DNA of 34,489 bases from the NCBI GenBank assembly GCA_027314765.1, contig DAHVAF010000185.1, positions 1 to 34,489 of the forward strand. Reading direction: 5' to 3'. How positions within the stretch are numbered: the first letter of the stretch is position 1; each line of letters opens with the position of its first letter. This document shows, piece after piece, positions 25,082 through 33,434 of this stretch. The notes under the pieces were generated by a model. It had not been told where the DNA came from, did not search any database, and saw nothing but the letters and a program-made list of their open reading frames with translations. The translations under genes and the position numbers were made by a program. Source of the DNA: Clostridia bacterium (GTDB lineage: Bacteria > Bacillota > Sulfobacillia > RBS10-35 > JAJYVM01).

Positions 25082-25501
25082 GTGCGTGCCTACGAAGCCA
25101 TGATCGTCCTCGCCCCGACCCTGGACGAGGCCGCCCTGGAGGCGGCCATCGAACGCTTCAGTGGCGTGATCACCAACCAGGGCGGCGAGCTGACCCACGT
25201 CGACCGCTGGGGCCGCCGCCGGCTCGCGTATGAGATCGAGGGCCACCGCGACGCGTTCTACGTGCTGATCTCCTTCCAGGCCGAACCCGGATCCACGGCC
25301 GAGCTGGAGCGGGTCCTGCGCATCAGCGATGGCGTGCTGCGGTTCGTGGTCGTGATCCAGGTGGCGACGAAGCGCGTCGTGCCCGAGCCGGCAACTGCGC
25401 CCGCGGCGGAGGCCAGCGCGGAGGAGGTGGCCCCGGAGTCCGCGACTCCGGCCAACCCGGAGTCCGCGGTGGAGGCCCCGGCCTCGACGCCCGCAGGCTA
25501 G
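25082..25501 (+). CDS. rpsF: 30S ribosomal protein S6
   Basis: RAYEAMIVLAPTLDEAALEAAIERFSGVI...WGRRRLAYEIEGHRDAFYVLISFQAEPGSTAELERVLRI. Confidence 0.96.
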   Translation: MRAYEAMIVLAPTLDEAALEAAIERFSGVITNQGGELTHVDRWGRRRLAYEIEGHRDAFYVLISFQAEPGSTAELERVLRISDGVLRFVVVIQVATKRVVPEPATAPAAEASAEEVAPESATPANPESAVEAPASTPAG

Positions 25502-25534
25502 TCCGAACCTCATCGGGGCGAGGGAGGCGGCGCG

Positions 25535-25912
25535 GTGCTGAACACCGTGATCCTGATCGGGCGGCTCACGCGCAACCCTGAGCTCCGATACACCGGGAGC
25601 GGCACGGCCGTGGCGAGCTTCACGCTGGCCGTCGACCGGCCGTTCAACAATCAGCAGGGCGAGCGCGAGACCGACTTCATCGACATCGTCTGCTGGCGCC
25701 AGCTGGCCGAGCAGGTCAGCCAGCACCTGACCAAGGGGCGACTCGTGGCTGTCGAGGGGCGCCTGCAGATCCGGTCCTATGAGACCCAGGACGGCCAGCG
25801 GCGCAAGGCCGCCGAGGTGGTCGCCAGCGCTGTGCGGTTCCTGGACCGGCCGCGCACCGCCGCGGTGGAGAGCGAGCCGGCGGCCGACGATGACGACGAC
25901 GTCCCGTTTTGA
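25535..25912 (+). CDS. ssb: Single-stranded DNA-binding protein
   Basis: MLNTVILIGRLTRNPELRYTGSGTAVASFTLAVDRPF...DDDDDVPF acidic tip. Confidence 0.97.
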   Translation: MLNTVILIGRLTRNPELRYTGSGTAVASFTLAVDRPFNNQQGERETDFIDIVCWRQLAEQVSQHLTKGRLVAVEGRLQIRSYETQDGQRRKAAEVVASAVRFLDRPRTAAVESEPAADDDDDVPF

Positions 25913-25945
25913 AGAGGCAGAGACCAGACGGAGGTTGAGTGAGCT

Positions 25946-26173
25946 TTGGCCAGACGCGATCGGCGGCGCCGCCGCAAGGTATGCAGCTTCTGCGTCGACA
26001 AGATCGAGCACGTGGACTATAAGGACGCGCTCCGCCTGCGCCGCTTCCTCAACGAGCGCGGGAAGATCCTGCCCCGCCGGGTGACGGGCAACTGCGCCCA
26101 CCACCAGCGCCAGCTGACGGTAGCGCTGAAGCGGGCGCGTGTGCTCGCCCTGGTGCCGTTCAGCATGGAGTAG
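25946..26173 (+). CDS. rpsR: 30S ribosomal protein S18
   Basis: [62 protein letters not shown]. Confidence 0.97.
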   Translation: MARRDRRRRRKVCSFCVDKIEHVDYKDALRLRRFLNERGKILPRRVTGNCAHHQRQLTVALKRARVLALVPFSME

Positions 26174-26206
26174 CCCCCGGCGCGGGGGCAGGGGCGCACG
26201 CGGGGG

Positions 26207-26545
26207 GTGAGCCAGCTGACGATCGGGCGAGACGAACCCCGGCCGCCGGAGGTCGGGCGCAACGCGCGCGCCGTGGAGTGGCTGAAGGCCGAGTCGGTCG
26301 CCGCCGTTGGCGAAGCCCTGCGGGCCATCGCCCAGGGTCGCGAGGACGGCGTCCTCGACGGGCTCGCCCAGGTCGTCGTGGCCAGCTACCTGCTGGCCCG
26401 CCGCCTCGGCATGCCCTACGCCCGGCTCGACCTCAAGGTCGACGCGCTCCTCGACGCCAACGTGGCCCAGGATCACCAGCTCGAGCACTGGTATGGCGAC
26501 ATGTCCAGCCTGCGCAACCACCGCCGCCACACGCGGGAGGCCTAG
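26207..26545 (+). CDS. MazG-like family protein
   Basis: RNARAVEWLKAESVAAVGEALRAIAQGREDGVLDGLAQVVVASYLLARRLGMPYARLDLKV. Confidence 0.75.
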   Translation: MSQLTIGRDEPRPPEVGRNARAVEWLKAESVAAVGEALRAIAQGREDGVLDGLAQVVVASYLLARRLGMPYARLDLKVDALLDANVAQDHQLEHWYGDMSSLRNHRRHTREA

Positions 26546-26549
26546 CCTG

Positions 26550-27494
26550 TTGCAAGCGGCGAGCGGACGCGCCCACAGCCTCGTCGAAGGCGCCATGCTG
26601 GCGGGGCTGGCGGTCGTGCTGGTCTTTGCTTCGCTCTTTGTCCCGGTGATCGGCCCCCTGCTGATCCTGGCCTGGCCGCTGCCGGTCGCCGCGGCCTACG
26701 TGCGCCATGACGCGCAGGCCGGCGTGCTGGTGGCCCTGGTCGCGGCGGTCCTCGTGGCGCTGTTCCAGGGTCCGCTGATCGGCGTGTCGGTCGGCGTGCA
26801 GATGGGCGCGCTGGGCGTCGCGCTCGGCTGGGGCCTGGCCGGCCGCCGCGCGGCGGGGGTGACGATCGCCGCCGGCTCCGTGGCCGCGGCGGCCGTCCTC
26901 GTGGTTTCGTTCGGCCTTTCGCTGCTCTTCCTGAAGCAGAACCTGCTGACGGAGGCGGTCGCCCAGATGACCGCCGTCGGCAAGCAGGTGAGCGGGATGC
27001 TCGGCAGCAGCGCCAGCTCGTCCACCCTGGCCCAGGCGCTGACCGCCGTGGAGACCCTGATCCCGCAGGTCTGGCCGACGCTCCTCGTGCTTTCGGCCCT
27101 CGGCCTCAGCTTTCTCGGCTATGTGGTGGCCCGGCCGGTCTTCGCGCGGATCGGCATTCCGGTCCCGGCCATCCCGCCCTTCGCGGAGTGGCGCCTGCCC
27201 TGGCCGGCAGTGGCGGGTTGGGCTGCCGGTATGGCCATCCTGCAGTTCCACCCGCAGCACGACGCGCTGTACCTGACGGGGCTGAACCTTCAGATCCTGT
27301 TCTCCGAGGTGTTCACCCTGGGCGGCGTCGCCCTGCTCTACGCGGTCCTCCGCCACTTCCACACCCCGCGGGCCCTGGCCGCCATCGTCTGCGTGCTCGC
27401 CGTGATCAACGGCCTCTTCGCCGAGCTGCTTCTGTGGGCCGGACTGTTCGACGCCCTTTTCGACTACCGCCGCTTCCTGCGCGCCCGGGCCTGA
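26550..27494 (+). CDS. DUF2232 (YybS-like) membrane protein
   Basis: Multi-TM protein LVEGAMLAGLAVVLVFASLFVPVIGPLLILAWPLPVAAAYVRHD; located between rpsR and rplI; TTG start proposed. Confidence 0.85.
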   Translation: MQAASGRAHSLVEGAMLAGLAVVLVFASLFVPVIGPLLILAWPLPVAAAYVRHDAQAGVLVALVAAVLVALFQGPLIGVSVGVQMGALGVALGWGLAGRRAAGVTIAAGSVAAAAVLVVSFGLSLLFLKQNLLTEAVAQMTAVGKQVSGMLGSSASSSTLAQALTAVETLIPQVWPTLLVLSALGLSFLGYVVARPVFARIGIPVPAIPPFAEWRLPWPAVAGWAAGMAILQFHPQHDALYLTGLNLQILFSEVFTLGGVALLYAVLRHFHTPRALAAIVCVLAVINGLFAELLLWAGLFDALFDYRRFLRARA

Positions 27495-27575
27495 CAGGCG
27501 GCCGGCGCCGGCCGGGGAGCCAGCCGCCAGCGATGGCCATTGCCCAGTGACATTGCTTCAGGAGGTTGACCGCCA

Positions 27576-28034
27576 ATGCGAGTGATTCTGCGCCAGAGCG
27601 TGCCGAGCCTCGGCCAGCGCGACGATGTCGTCACCGTCGCCGACGGGTACGCACGCAACTACCTTCTGCCGCGCGGCCTGGCCGTGGCCGCCACCGCCGC
27701 CGGCCTGAGAGAGGTCGAGGCCGGCCGCACCCGCGCCCAGGCGCGCACGGACCACGACCTGCGCGTGGCCGAGGAGGTCCGCGCGAAGGTGGACGGCCGG
27801 ACCCTCGCGGTGTCGGCCCGCGCCGGCGAGGCCGGGCGCCTGTTCGGGTCGGTCACGGCCCAGGACATCGCGCAGGCCATCGCCGCCCAGGTCGGCGTGG
27901 AGGTCGACCGGCGCCGCATCGAGCTGGCCGACCCCATCAAGAAGGTGGGCACGTACACGGCCGCCCTCCGCCTGCACCCGAAGGTCGAGGCCTCCGTCCA
28001 CGTCGAGGTCCAACCCAGCAAGGCAGAGGACTAG
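27576..28034 (+). CDS. rplI: 50S ribosomal protein L9
   Basis: MRVILRQSVPSLGQRDDVVTVADGYARNYLLPRGLAVAAT. Confidence 0.97.
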   Translation: MRVILRQSVPSLGQRDDVVTVADGYARNYLLPRGLAVAATAAGLREVEAGRTRAQARTDHDLRVAEEVRAKVDGRTLAVSARAGEAGRLFGSVTAQDIAQAIAAQVGVEVDRRRIELADPIKKVGTYTAALRLHPKVEASVHVEVQPSKAED

Positions 28035-28039
28035 GCCCC

Positions 28040-29413
28040 GTGGCCGCGCTGGATCCCGGCGCCCGCCTGCCACCCCAGAACGTCGAGGCCGAGCAGTCCG
28101 TCCTCGGCTGCATGCTGCTGGACCGCGAGGCGGTCCTGCGCTGCGAGGAGATGCTGCGCCCCGAGGACTTCTACCGCGAGAGCCACCGCCGCATCTTCGC
28201 CGCCATGCTGGATCTGCACGAGCGCGGCGAGGCGGTCGACCTGGTGACGGTGAACGACGCCCTGGCCCGCACGGGCCAGCTGGAGGCCCTCGGCGGCTTC
28301 TCCTACCTCGCCGACCTCGGCAACGCCGTGCCGAGCGCCGCCAACGTCGCCCACTACGCCCGCATCGTGCAGGAGAAGGCCACCCTGCGCCGCATGCTGG
28401 CCGCGGCCGCCGACATCGAGCGGGCCGTGTACGACGGCGCCGACGACGCCGCCGAGATCCTCGACCACGCCGGCAACGTCTTCTTCCAGCTGGCCCAGGA
28501 GCGCCGGCAGCAGCCGTTCGCCGCCCTGCGCGACGTGCTGGTCGGCGCCTTCGAGCGGATCGAGTTCCTCTGGGAGCACAAGGGCGAGGTCCTGGGCGTC
28601 CCCACGGGCCTGCGCCGCCTCGACGAGATGACGACGGGGCTCAACCCCTCCGAGCTGGTGATCCTCGCGGCCCGCCCCAGCGTCGGCAAGACCACGCTCG
28701 TGTTGAACTGGGCCGCGCATGCGGCCCAGCACAAAACCCCTGTTGGGCTCTTCAGCCTCGAGATGTCGCGCGAGCAGCTGGCCATGCGCCTGCTCGCCTC
28801 CGAGGCCCGCGTCGACCTGCAGCGCCTGCGCTCCGGCTACCTGCTGGAGCGGGACTGGGGTCCCCTCAGCAACGCGTTGGGCCGCCTGTCCGAGGCGCCG
28901 ATCTTCATCGACGACACGCCGAACATCAGCATCCTCGACCTGCGCGCGCGGGCCCGGCGCATGCGCAGCGAGCACCGCGTCGGCCTGCTCATCATCGACT
29001 ACATGCAGCTCATGCACACCCGCGGCCGCCACGAATCGCGGCAGCAGGAGATCTCCGAGATCTCGCGCTCGCTGAAGGCGCTGGCCCGCGAGCTGGAGTG
29101 CCCGGTGCTCGCCTGCTCGCAGCTCTCGCGCGCCGTGGAGATGCGCGAGGGCCGACGCCCGCAGCTCTCCGACCTGCGCGAGTCCGGGGCCATCGAGCAG
29201 GACGCGGACGTGGTGATCTTCATCTACCGTGACCCGGACACGGAGAAGGACGACGCCCGCCGGGATGAGATCGAGCTCATCGTCGCGAAGCAGCGCAACG
29301 GCCCGACGGGCGTGGTCAAGGCCGCGTTCCGCCGCGAGATCGGTCGCTTCGAGCGGCTGGCGAGCGACGCGCAGGGCGCGCCGCCCCCGGCCGCCGTGGA
29401 AGGGAGCGGGTAG
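28040..29413 (+). CDS. dnaB: Replicative DNA helicase DnaB
   Basis: LPPQNVEAEQSVLGCMLLDREAV; LVILAARPSVGKTTLVLNWAAHAA; LLIIDYMQLM; LRESGAIEQDADVVIFIYRD; no intein. Confidence 0.97.
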   Translation: MAALDPGARLPPQNVEAEQSVLGCMLLDREAVLRCEEMLRPEDFYRESHRRIFAAMLDLHERGEAVDLVTVNDALARTGQLEALGGFSYLADLGNAVPSAANVAHYARIVQEKATLRRMLAAAADIERAVYDGADDAAEILDHAGNVFFQLAQERRQQPFAALRDVLVGAFERIEFLWEHKGEVLGVPTGLRRLDEMTTGLNPSELVILAARPSVGKTTLVLNWAAHAAQHKTPVGLFSLEMSREQLAMRLLASEARVDLQRLRSGYLLERDWGPLSNALGRLSEAPIFIDDTPNISILDLRARARRMRSEHRVGLLIIDYMQLMHTRGRHESRQQEISEISRSLKALARELECPVLACSQLSRAVEMREGRRPQLSDLRESGAIEQDADVVIFIYRDPDTEKDDARRDEIELIVAKQRNGPTGVVKAAFRREIGRFERLASDAQGAPPPAAVEGSG

Positions 29414-29418
29414 GCGGG

Positions 29419-30705
29419 ATGCCGACGCTGGTGGTCGTGGGCGCGCAGTGGGGCGACGAGGGCAAGGGCAAGGTCACGGACTACCTCTCCGCGGAGGCGG
29501 ACACCGTCGTGCGCTACCAGGGCGGCACGAACGCCGGCCACACGGTCATCGCCGGCGGGCGCGAGTACCGCCTGCACCTGGTGCCCTCCGGCATCGTCCA
29601 CGGCAAGGTGTGTGTGCTGGGCAACGGCGTCGTGCTCGACCCGCAGGCCTTCGTGCGCGAGCTGGACGAGCTGGCCGCGCAGGGCTGCGATGTCGGCCGC
29701 GTGGTGGTGAGCGACAACGCGCACATGATCCTGGACTATCACAAGGCCCTGGACGCCAGCGAGGAGAGCGGGCGCGGCGAGCAGCGCATCGGCACCACGC
29801 TGCGCGGCGTTGGGCCCGCGTACCGCGACAAGGCCGCCCGCATCGGCGTCCGCGCCGGGGACATCCGCTATCCGGCCGTGCTGCGCCGCCGGCTGGAGAC
29901 GGCGGTGGCGGAGGCCAACCGCGCGCTGGCGGGCACGGGCGGGCAAGCGTTTCATTCGGGCGCGCTCGCAGACCAGCTGCTCGCGCTCGCGCCGCGCATC
30001 CAGCCGCTGCTGCGCGACACGGCGGAGCTCGTCAACCAAGCCATCGACCGCGGGGAGAAGGTCCTGTTCGAAGGGGCGCAGGGGACGCACCTGGACATCG
30101 ACCACGGCACGTATCCCTACGTCACCTCCTCCCACCCGACGGCGGGCGGCGCCTGCATCGGCAGCGGCGTCGGGCCCACGCGCATCGACCGCGTCGTCGG
30201 CGTCGCGAAGGCCTACACCACGCGCGTCGGCGACGGCCCGTTCCCCTCCGAGGAGCTGGGGGAGGTCGGCGACCTGCTGCGCCAGCGGGGGGCCGAGTAC
30301 GGGACCACGACAGGGCGGCCGCGGCGCTGCGGCTGGTGCGATGTGCCCGTGCTGCGCCACGCGGCCCTGGTCAACGGCCTGGCGGGCCTGTGCGTCACCA
30401 AGCTCGACACACTGTCCGGCCTGCCGCGGGTCCGCATCGTCGTCGCCTACGAGCACGAGGGGCGCCGGCCGACCGGATTCCCGCACGACGTCGAGATGCT
30501 GGGGCAGGTGCGCCCCGTTTACGAGGACATGCCGGGCTGGTCGGAGGACCTCTCGGAGGTGCGGCGCTACGAGGACCTGCCAGGGGCGGCGCGCGCCTAC
30601 CTCGACCGCGTGGCGGAGCTGGTGGGCGTGCCGGTCGTGATGGTCTCCGTCGGCGCGGAGCGGGGGCAGACGCTGCCGCGCCAGCCGCTCTTTGCGGCGC
30701 GTTGA
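29419..30705 (+). CDS. purA: Adenylosuccinate synthetase
   Basis: MPTLVVVGAQWGDEGKGKVTDYLSAEADTVVRYQGGTNAGHTV; FEGAQGTHLDIDHGTYPYVTSSHPTAGG. Confidence 0.97.
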   Translation: MPTLVVVGAQWGDEGKGKVTDYLSAEADTVVRYQGGTNAGHTVIAGGREYRLHLVPSGIVHGKVCVLGNGVVLDPQAFVRELDELAAQGCDVGRVVVSDNAHMILDYHKALDASEESGRGEQRIGTTLRGVGPAYRDKAARIGVRAGDIRYPAVLRRRLETAVAEANRALAGTGGQAFHSGALADQLLALAPRIQPLLRDTAELVNQAIDRGEKVLFEGAQGTHLDIDHGTYPYVTSSHPTAGGACIGSGVGPTRIDRVVGVAKAYTTRVGDGPFPSEELGEVGDLLRQRGAEYGTTTGRPRRCGWCDVPVLRHAALVNGLAGLCVTKLDTLSGLPRVRIVVAYEHEGRRPTGFPHDVEMLGQVRPVYEDMPGWSEDLSEVRRYEDLPGAARAYLDRVAELVGVPVVMVSVGAERGQTLPRQPLFAAR

Positions 30706-30730
30706 CCGTCCCATGCTCGGCTGCTAGAAT
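30702..30730 (+). promoter_or_regulatory. Promoter for tRNA-Asp, overlapping the purA stop codon
   Basis: TTGACC (30702-30707) - 17 nt - TAGAAT (30725-30730). Confidence 0.7.
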
Positions 30731-30744
30731 GAGGTGCGCCGCGC

Positions 30745-30821
30745 GGAGGCGTAGTGTAGTGGTTTAACACACCGGTCTGTCACACCGGAGATCGCGGGTT
30801 CGATCCCCGTCGCCTCCGCCA
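30745..30821 (+). tRNA. tRNA-Asp (GTC)
   Basis: Acceptor GGAGGCG/CGCCTCC, anticodon loop CTGTCAC, T-arm GCGGGTTCGATCCCCGT, encoded CCA. Confidence 0.96.
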
Positions 30822-30826
30822 AAAAA

Positions 30827-31249
30827 TCAAACGCCAAGCTCAGACGCCGGCTGCAGGCAGCCGGCGTTTTGCGTGCCGTCGGGGCGCGCGAAGCGGAGCG
30901 CCTGCGACACGAAGTTCGTGCAGTCCCCGCCCGCGCCGTTGTGGTCGTAGAACGCGGGGTCGTGGCGCGCGCCACTGCCGCAGCCGGGGGCGGCGCCGCA
31001 GTACGTGCCGGCGTGGCGGACGGCAGCCGCGCGGTCGCCGGCCGCCACCGCGACGTCCTCGCGCTGCAGCAGGCGGCGCAGGGCCTCCTTGATGGCCTGC
31101 TCCTCGGGCGTGGGCGGCGTCGGGGCCCGCGCGTGAGCGAGCTGCAGCGTCACGGCCCCGCCGAGAAGCAGGGCGCAGGCCAGGCCCACCACCCCCGCAG
31201 TGCGCGCGCGTCTCACATGCGGCAGGGCTGCCCACTCGCGGGCGCTCAT
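30827..31249 (-). CDS. Truncated putative amidase-domain (Amidase_6-like) exported/membrane-anchored protein
   Basis: N-terminal TM segment GVVGLACALLLGGAVTL; AAAVRHAGTYCG...HDPAFYDHNGAGGDCTNFVSQALRFARPDG; ends about 20 aa after the DCTNF motif. Confidence 0.65.
   Translation of the reverse strand: MSAREWAALPHVRRARTAGVVGLACALLLGGAVTLQLAHARAPTPPTPEEQAIKEALRRLLQREDVAVAAGDRAAAVRHAGTYCGAAPGCGSGARHDPAFYDHNGAGGDCTNFVSQALRFARPDGTQNAGCLQPASELGV
30844..30870 (+). terminator. Rho-independent terminator for tRNA-Asp
   Basis: ACGCCGGCTGC-AG-GCAGCCGGCGT followed by TTT. Confidence 0.85.
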
Positions 31250-31286
31250 ACCTGGGCATGCTAGCCGTGACGGAGAGGTGCGCGTT

Positions 31287-31703
31287 GTGAGCGGTTGGAT
31301 CGGGCGCGGGACCCTGGGCGGGCTGCTGGGGGCCGCATTGGCCATCGCATGGCTGGCGCTGGCGCGAGCCCTGAGTGGCCCGGGTCCGGCGGCGGTGCCG
31401 AGCGAACCGGCGGCGGCCGCCAGCGCGGGCCTGGTGAGTGGCCTCTGGCAGCTCCTGCTCGGGACGCTGGCCGGCGCGGTGGCCGGCGGCGTCTGCGGGG
31501 CCTTCGGCATGCGGGTTCGGCGGCAGGCGGCCGCGATCGGCGGTGGTCTGGGCGGCCTGGCGTTCTGGGCGGCAGCGACGCTGGGCTGGCTGGGGATGGT
31601 CTTCGGCGGCGCCTCGCTGACCTCCGCGGTGGCCTATGCGATCTACGGCGTGGTGGCGGGCTCCTTCATCGGCACGGCGCGCCAGGTCAACCCGGCAGGC
31701 TGA
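31287..31703 (+). CDS. TIGR04086-like / hypothetical glycine-rich membrane protein
   Basis: About 4 TM segments; VSGWIGRGTLGGLLGAALAIAWLALARAL...SAVAYAIYGVVAGSFIG; family assignment tentative. Confidence 0.55.
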   Translation: MSGWIGRGTLGGLLGAALAIAWLALARALSGPGPAAVPSEPAAAASAGLVSGLWQLLLGTLAGAVAGGVCGAFGMRVRRQAAAIGGGLGGLAFWAAATLGWLGMVFGGASLTSAVAYAIYGVVAGSFIGTARQVNPAG

Positions 31704-31758
31704 GCAGGATCGCCGCAGGCCCGGGGCGAACCGGTCGGGCCGGAGGTGCGTAGGAACG

Positions 31759-32139
31759 ATGGCCACCCACGCCGATGCCGAGCTGATCCTGCACCTGTAC
31801 GAGCTCCGGCGCGAGCCGGTGCTGCGCGAGGCCCGCGACTGGTTCGCCCGCGAGTTCAAGGCCACGACGGCTGCCGAGCTCACCCAGCAGTGCCCGCCCG
31901 GATCGGATGCGAACCGGTACTACCGGATGGTCACCACCTACTGGGACATGGTGGCCGCCATCGTGAACCGGGGGGGTCTGGACGAGACCCTGTTCTTTGA
32001 GACGAACGGCGAGTTCCTGGGCGTCTGGCGGAAGGTGCAGCCGTTCCTCAATGAGGTGCGCCAGAGCCGCAACGCCCCCCGCCTCATGCGCAACCTCGAG
32101 GAGCTGCACAAGCGCTGGGAGCGATTCTCCGCGGGGTAG
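31759..32139 (+). CDS. Conserved hypothetical protein, DUF4760-like
   Basis: 126 aa MATHADAELILHLYELRREPVLREARDWFAREFKATT...YRMVTTYWDMVAAIVNRGGLDETLFFETNGEFLGVWRKVQPFL; family assignment tentative. Confidence 0.7.
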   Translation: MATHADAELILHLYELRREPVLREARDWFAREFKATTAAELTQQCPPGSDANRYYRMVTTYWDMVAAIVNRGGLDETLFFETNGEFLGVWRKVQPFLNEVRQSRNAPRLMRNLEELHKRWERFSAG

Positions 32140-32146
32140 GGCGATC

Positions 32147-32160
32147 ATTTCCCGGGAAAT
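32147..32160. promoter_or_regulatory. Noc-binding site (NBS)
   Basis: ATTTCCCGGGAAAT, perfect 14-bp palindrome identical to the B. subtilis Noc consensus. Confidence 0.85.
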
Positions 32161-32170
32161 AGTGCCGGCC

Positions 32171-32200
32171 TTGCCCGTCGCCCGGCCCCTGTGCTATGCT
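32171..32200 (+). promoter_or_regulatory. Possible promoter for the tRNA-Gly/tRNA-Thr pair
   Basis: TTGCCC (32171-32176) - 18 nt - TATGCT (32195-32200). Confidence 0.5.
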
Positions 32201-32211
32201 CGCGGCACGGT

Positions 32212-32285
32212 GCGGGTGTAGTTCAATGGTAGAACGAGAGCTTCCCAAGCTTTAAACGGGGGTTCGATTCCCCTCACCCGCTCCA
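32212..32285 (+). tRNA. tRNA-Gly (CCC)
   Basis: GCGGGTG...AGAGC-TTCCCAA-GCTTT...GGGGGTTCGATTCCCCTCACCCGCTCCA. Confidence 0.94.
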
Positions 32286-32292
32286 CTGGCGC

Positions 32293-32368
32293 GCTGGAGT
32301 AGCTCAGTCGGCAGAGCGACGCACTCGTAATGCGTAGGTCGCGGGTTCGATTCCCGCCTCCAGCTCCA
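32293..32368 (+). tRNA. tRNA-Thr (CGT), integration site of the adjacent element
   Basis: GCTGGAG...ACGCA-CTCGTAA-TGCGT...GCGGGTTCGATTCCCGCCTCCAGCTCCA. Confidence 0.95.
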
Positions 32369-33434
32369 GACACACCAAGGCTTCCAGCGAGTGCCCGCGA
32401 TGGACGGCAGGCCCCGAGTGGCCGAAAAGTGGCCGAGCGAAACAAAGAGGGCCGGCGCTGCGAGGGCAGCCCGGCCCTTTGTTCTGTGCTGCGCCGCCGT
32501 CCGTGCGTCGGGCCCTCGCGTCTGCGGCCCCGGTGTCTTCGTCCTGCTCAGCGAGCATGGCGTCGAGCTTGTCCGCCTCGCGGCGCTGGGCGCCCGGCAG
32601 CAGGTGCGCATACAGTTGGAGGGTCGTGCGGATGTCCGCGTGGCCCAGGCGCTCCTGTACGACCTTCGGGTTCGCCCCCTGATCCAGCAGCAGGCTTGCG
32701 TGACTGTGGCGGCCGTCGTGCAGCCGGCGGGGCGGCAGGCCGGCCTTGGCGAGCATCGGCAGCCAGATCCGCTTGTACACGTTGCTCTCGTCGAGCGGCT
32801 TGCCGACCTCGGAGGTGAACACGAAGCCGGTCTCCTGCCACAGCGGACCCGCGTCCCACCGCTCGGAGATTTGCGCCTTGCGGTGCTCGCGGAGGGCGTG
32901 GACGGCCCCCTGTGGCAGGTCGATGCGGCGCTGGGATGCCGGGGTCTTGGGCGCCCCGAGCACGAGGCCCTGGCCTTTCACGCGCTGCAGCGAGTGGCGG
33001 ATCGTGGGCGCCCCGGCCTTCAGGTCGCAGTCGTCCCAGCGCAGCCCCAGCAGCTCGCCGGCCCGTGCGCCCGTGAGGAGCACCAGCGCGAAGAAGGCGT
33101 GGAGGCGGTGGCTGCCCGAGGCCGCCAGGAGGCGGCGCACCTCGGAGGCCGTGAGCGGCTCGACCTGGCGCGGGCGGGCCTGGGGCAGGCGGATGGCCGC
33201 GAGGGGGTTGCGGGCGAGCATGCCATCCTCCACGGCCATGTCGAGCGCCTGGTGCATGATCGTGCGAACGTACCGCAGGCTGTCCACCGAGAGGCCGTCC
33301 GTGCCGCTGCGTAGCCACTCGCGGGACTCCTTGTCGTACTTCAGGCGCCCGCCGGTGCGCAGCCCGTCGAACCAGGCGCGCAGGTCGGAGGGCCGCGGGG
33401 AGGCGAGCGGCGCCGCCTTCCACTCCGGCAGCAC
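32304..33434 (-). CDS. Tyrosine-type site-specific integrase, N-terminally truncated
   Basis: LLTGARAGELLGLRWDDCD; APKTPASQRRIDLP; HDGRHSHASLLLDQGANPKVVQERLGHADIRTTLQLYAHLLP. Frame continues into tRNA-Thr at its C-terminus; upstream in-frame TGA just before GGTTPKAAKKDSALRRH. Confidence 0.88.
   Translation of the reverse strand: MLPEWKAAPLASPRPSDLRAWFDGLRTGGRLKYDKESREWLRSGTDGLSVDSLRYVRTIMHQALDMAVEDGMLARNPLAAIRLPQARPRQVEPLTASEVRRLLAASGSHRLHAFFALVLLTGARAGELLGLRWDDCDLKAGAPTIRHSLQRVKGQGLVLGAPKTPASQRRIDLPQGAVHALREHRKAQISERWDAGPLWQETGFVFTSEVGKPLDESNVYKRIWLPMLAKAGLPPRRLHDGRHSHASLLLDQGANPKVVQERLGHADIRTTLQLYAHLLPGAQRREADKLDAMLAEQDEDTGAADARARRTDGGAAQNKGPGCPRSAGPLCFARPLFGHSGPAVHRGHSLEALVCLELEAGIEPATYALRVRRSAD
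32321..32371 (+). repeat. att core copy 1 (tRNA-Thr 3' half)
   Basis: GCACTCGTAATGCGTAGGTCGCGGGTTCGATTCCCGCCTCCAGCTCCAGAC. Confidence 0.93.
32413..32438 (+). repeat. Subterminal 26-bp repeat, possible integrase arm site, copy 1
   Basis: CCCGAGTGGCCGAAAAGTGGCCGAGC; contains two AGTGGCCGA units; matches 34245-34270 with 1 mismatch. Confidence 0.8.
32443..32481. terminator. Hairpin with CAAAG/CTTTG flanks, possible bidirectional terminator
   Basis: CAAAGAGGGCCGG ... CCGGCCCTTTG, one bulged A; lies inside the integrase reading frame extension. Confidence 0.55.

Noticed and set aside
27499-27514. CGGCCGGCGCCGGCCG palindrome between DUF2232 and rplI
   Set aside because: Short GC-only palindrome expected by chance at this base composition; no T-tract, no further support.
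29809-29830. PurA TTLRGVGPAYRDK instead of the usual TTGRGIGPAY
   Set aside because: Single substitution in an otherwise normal PurA; could be ordinary lineage variation without an alignment.
32194-32445. Minus-strand ORF containing GGGNRTRDLRIT (and similar at 33794-34444)
   Set aside because: Well-known artefact of translating the antisense strand of tRNA genes and att copies; not real proteins.
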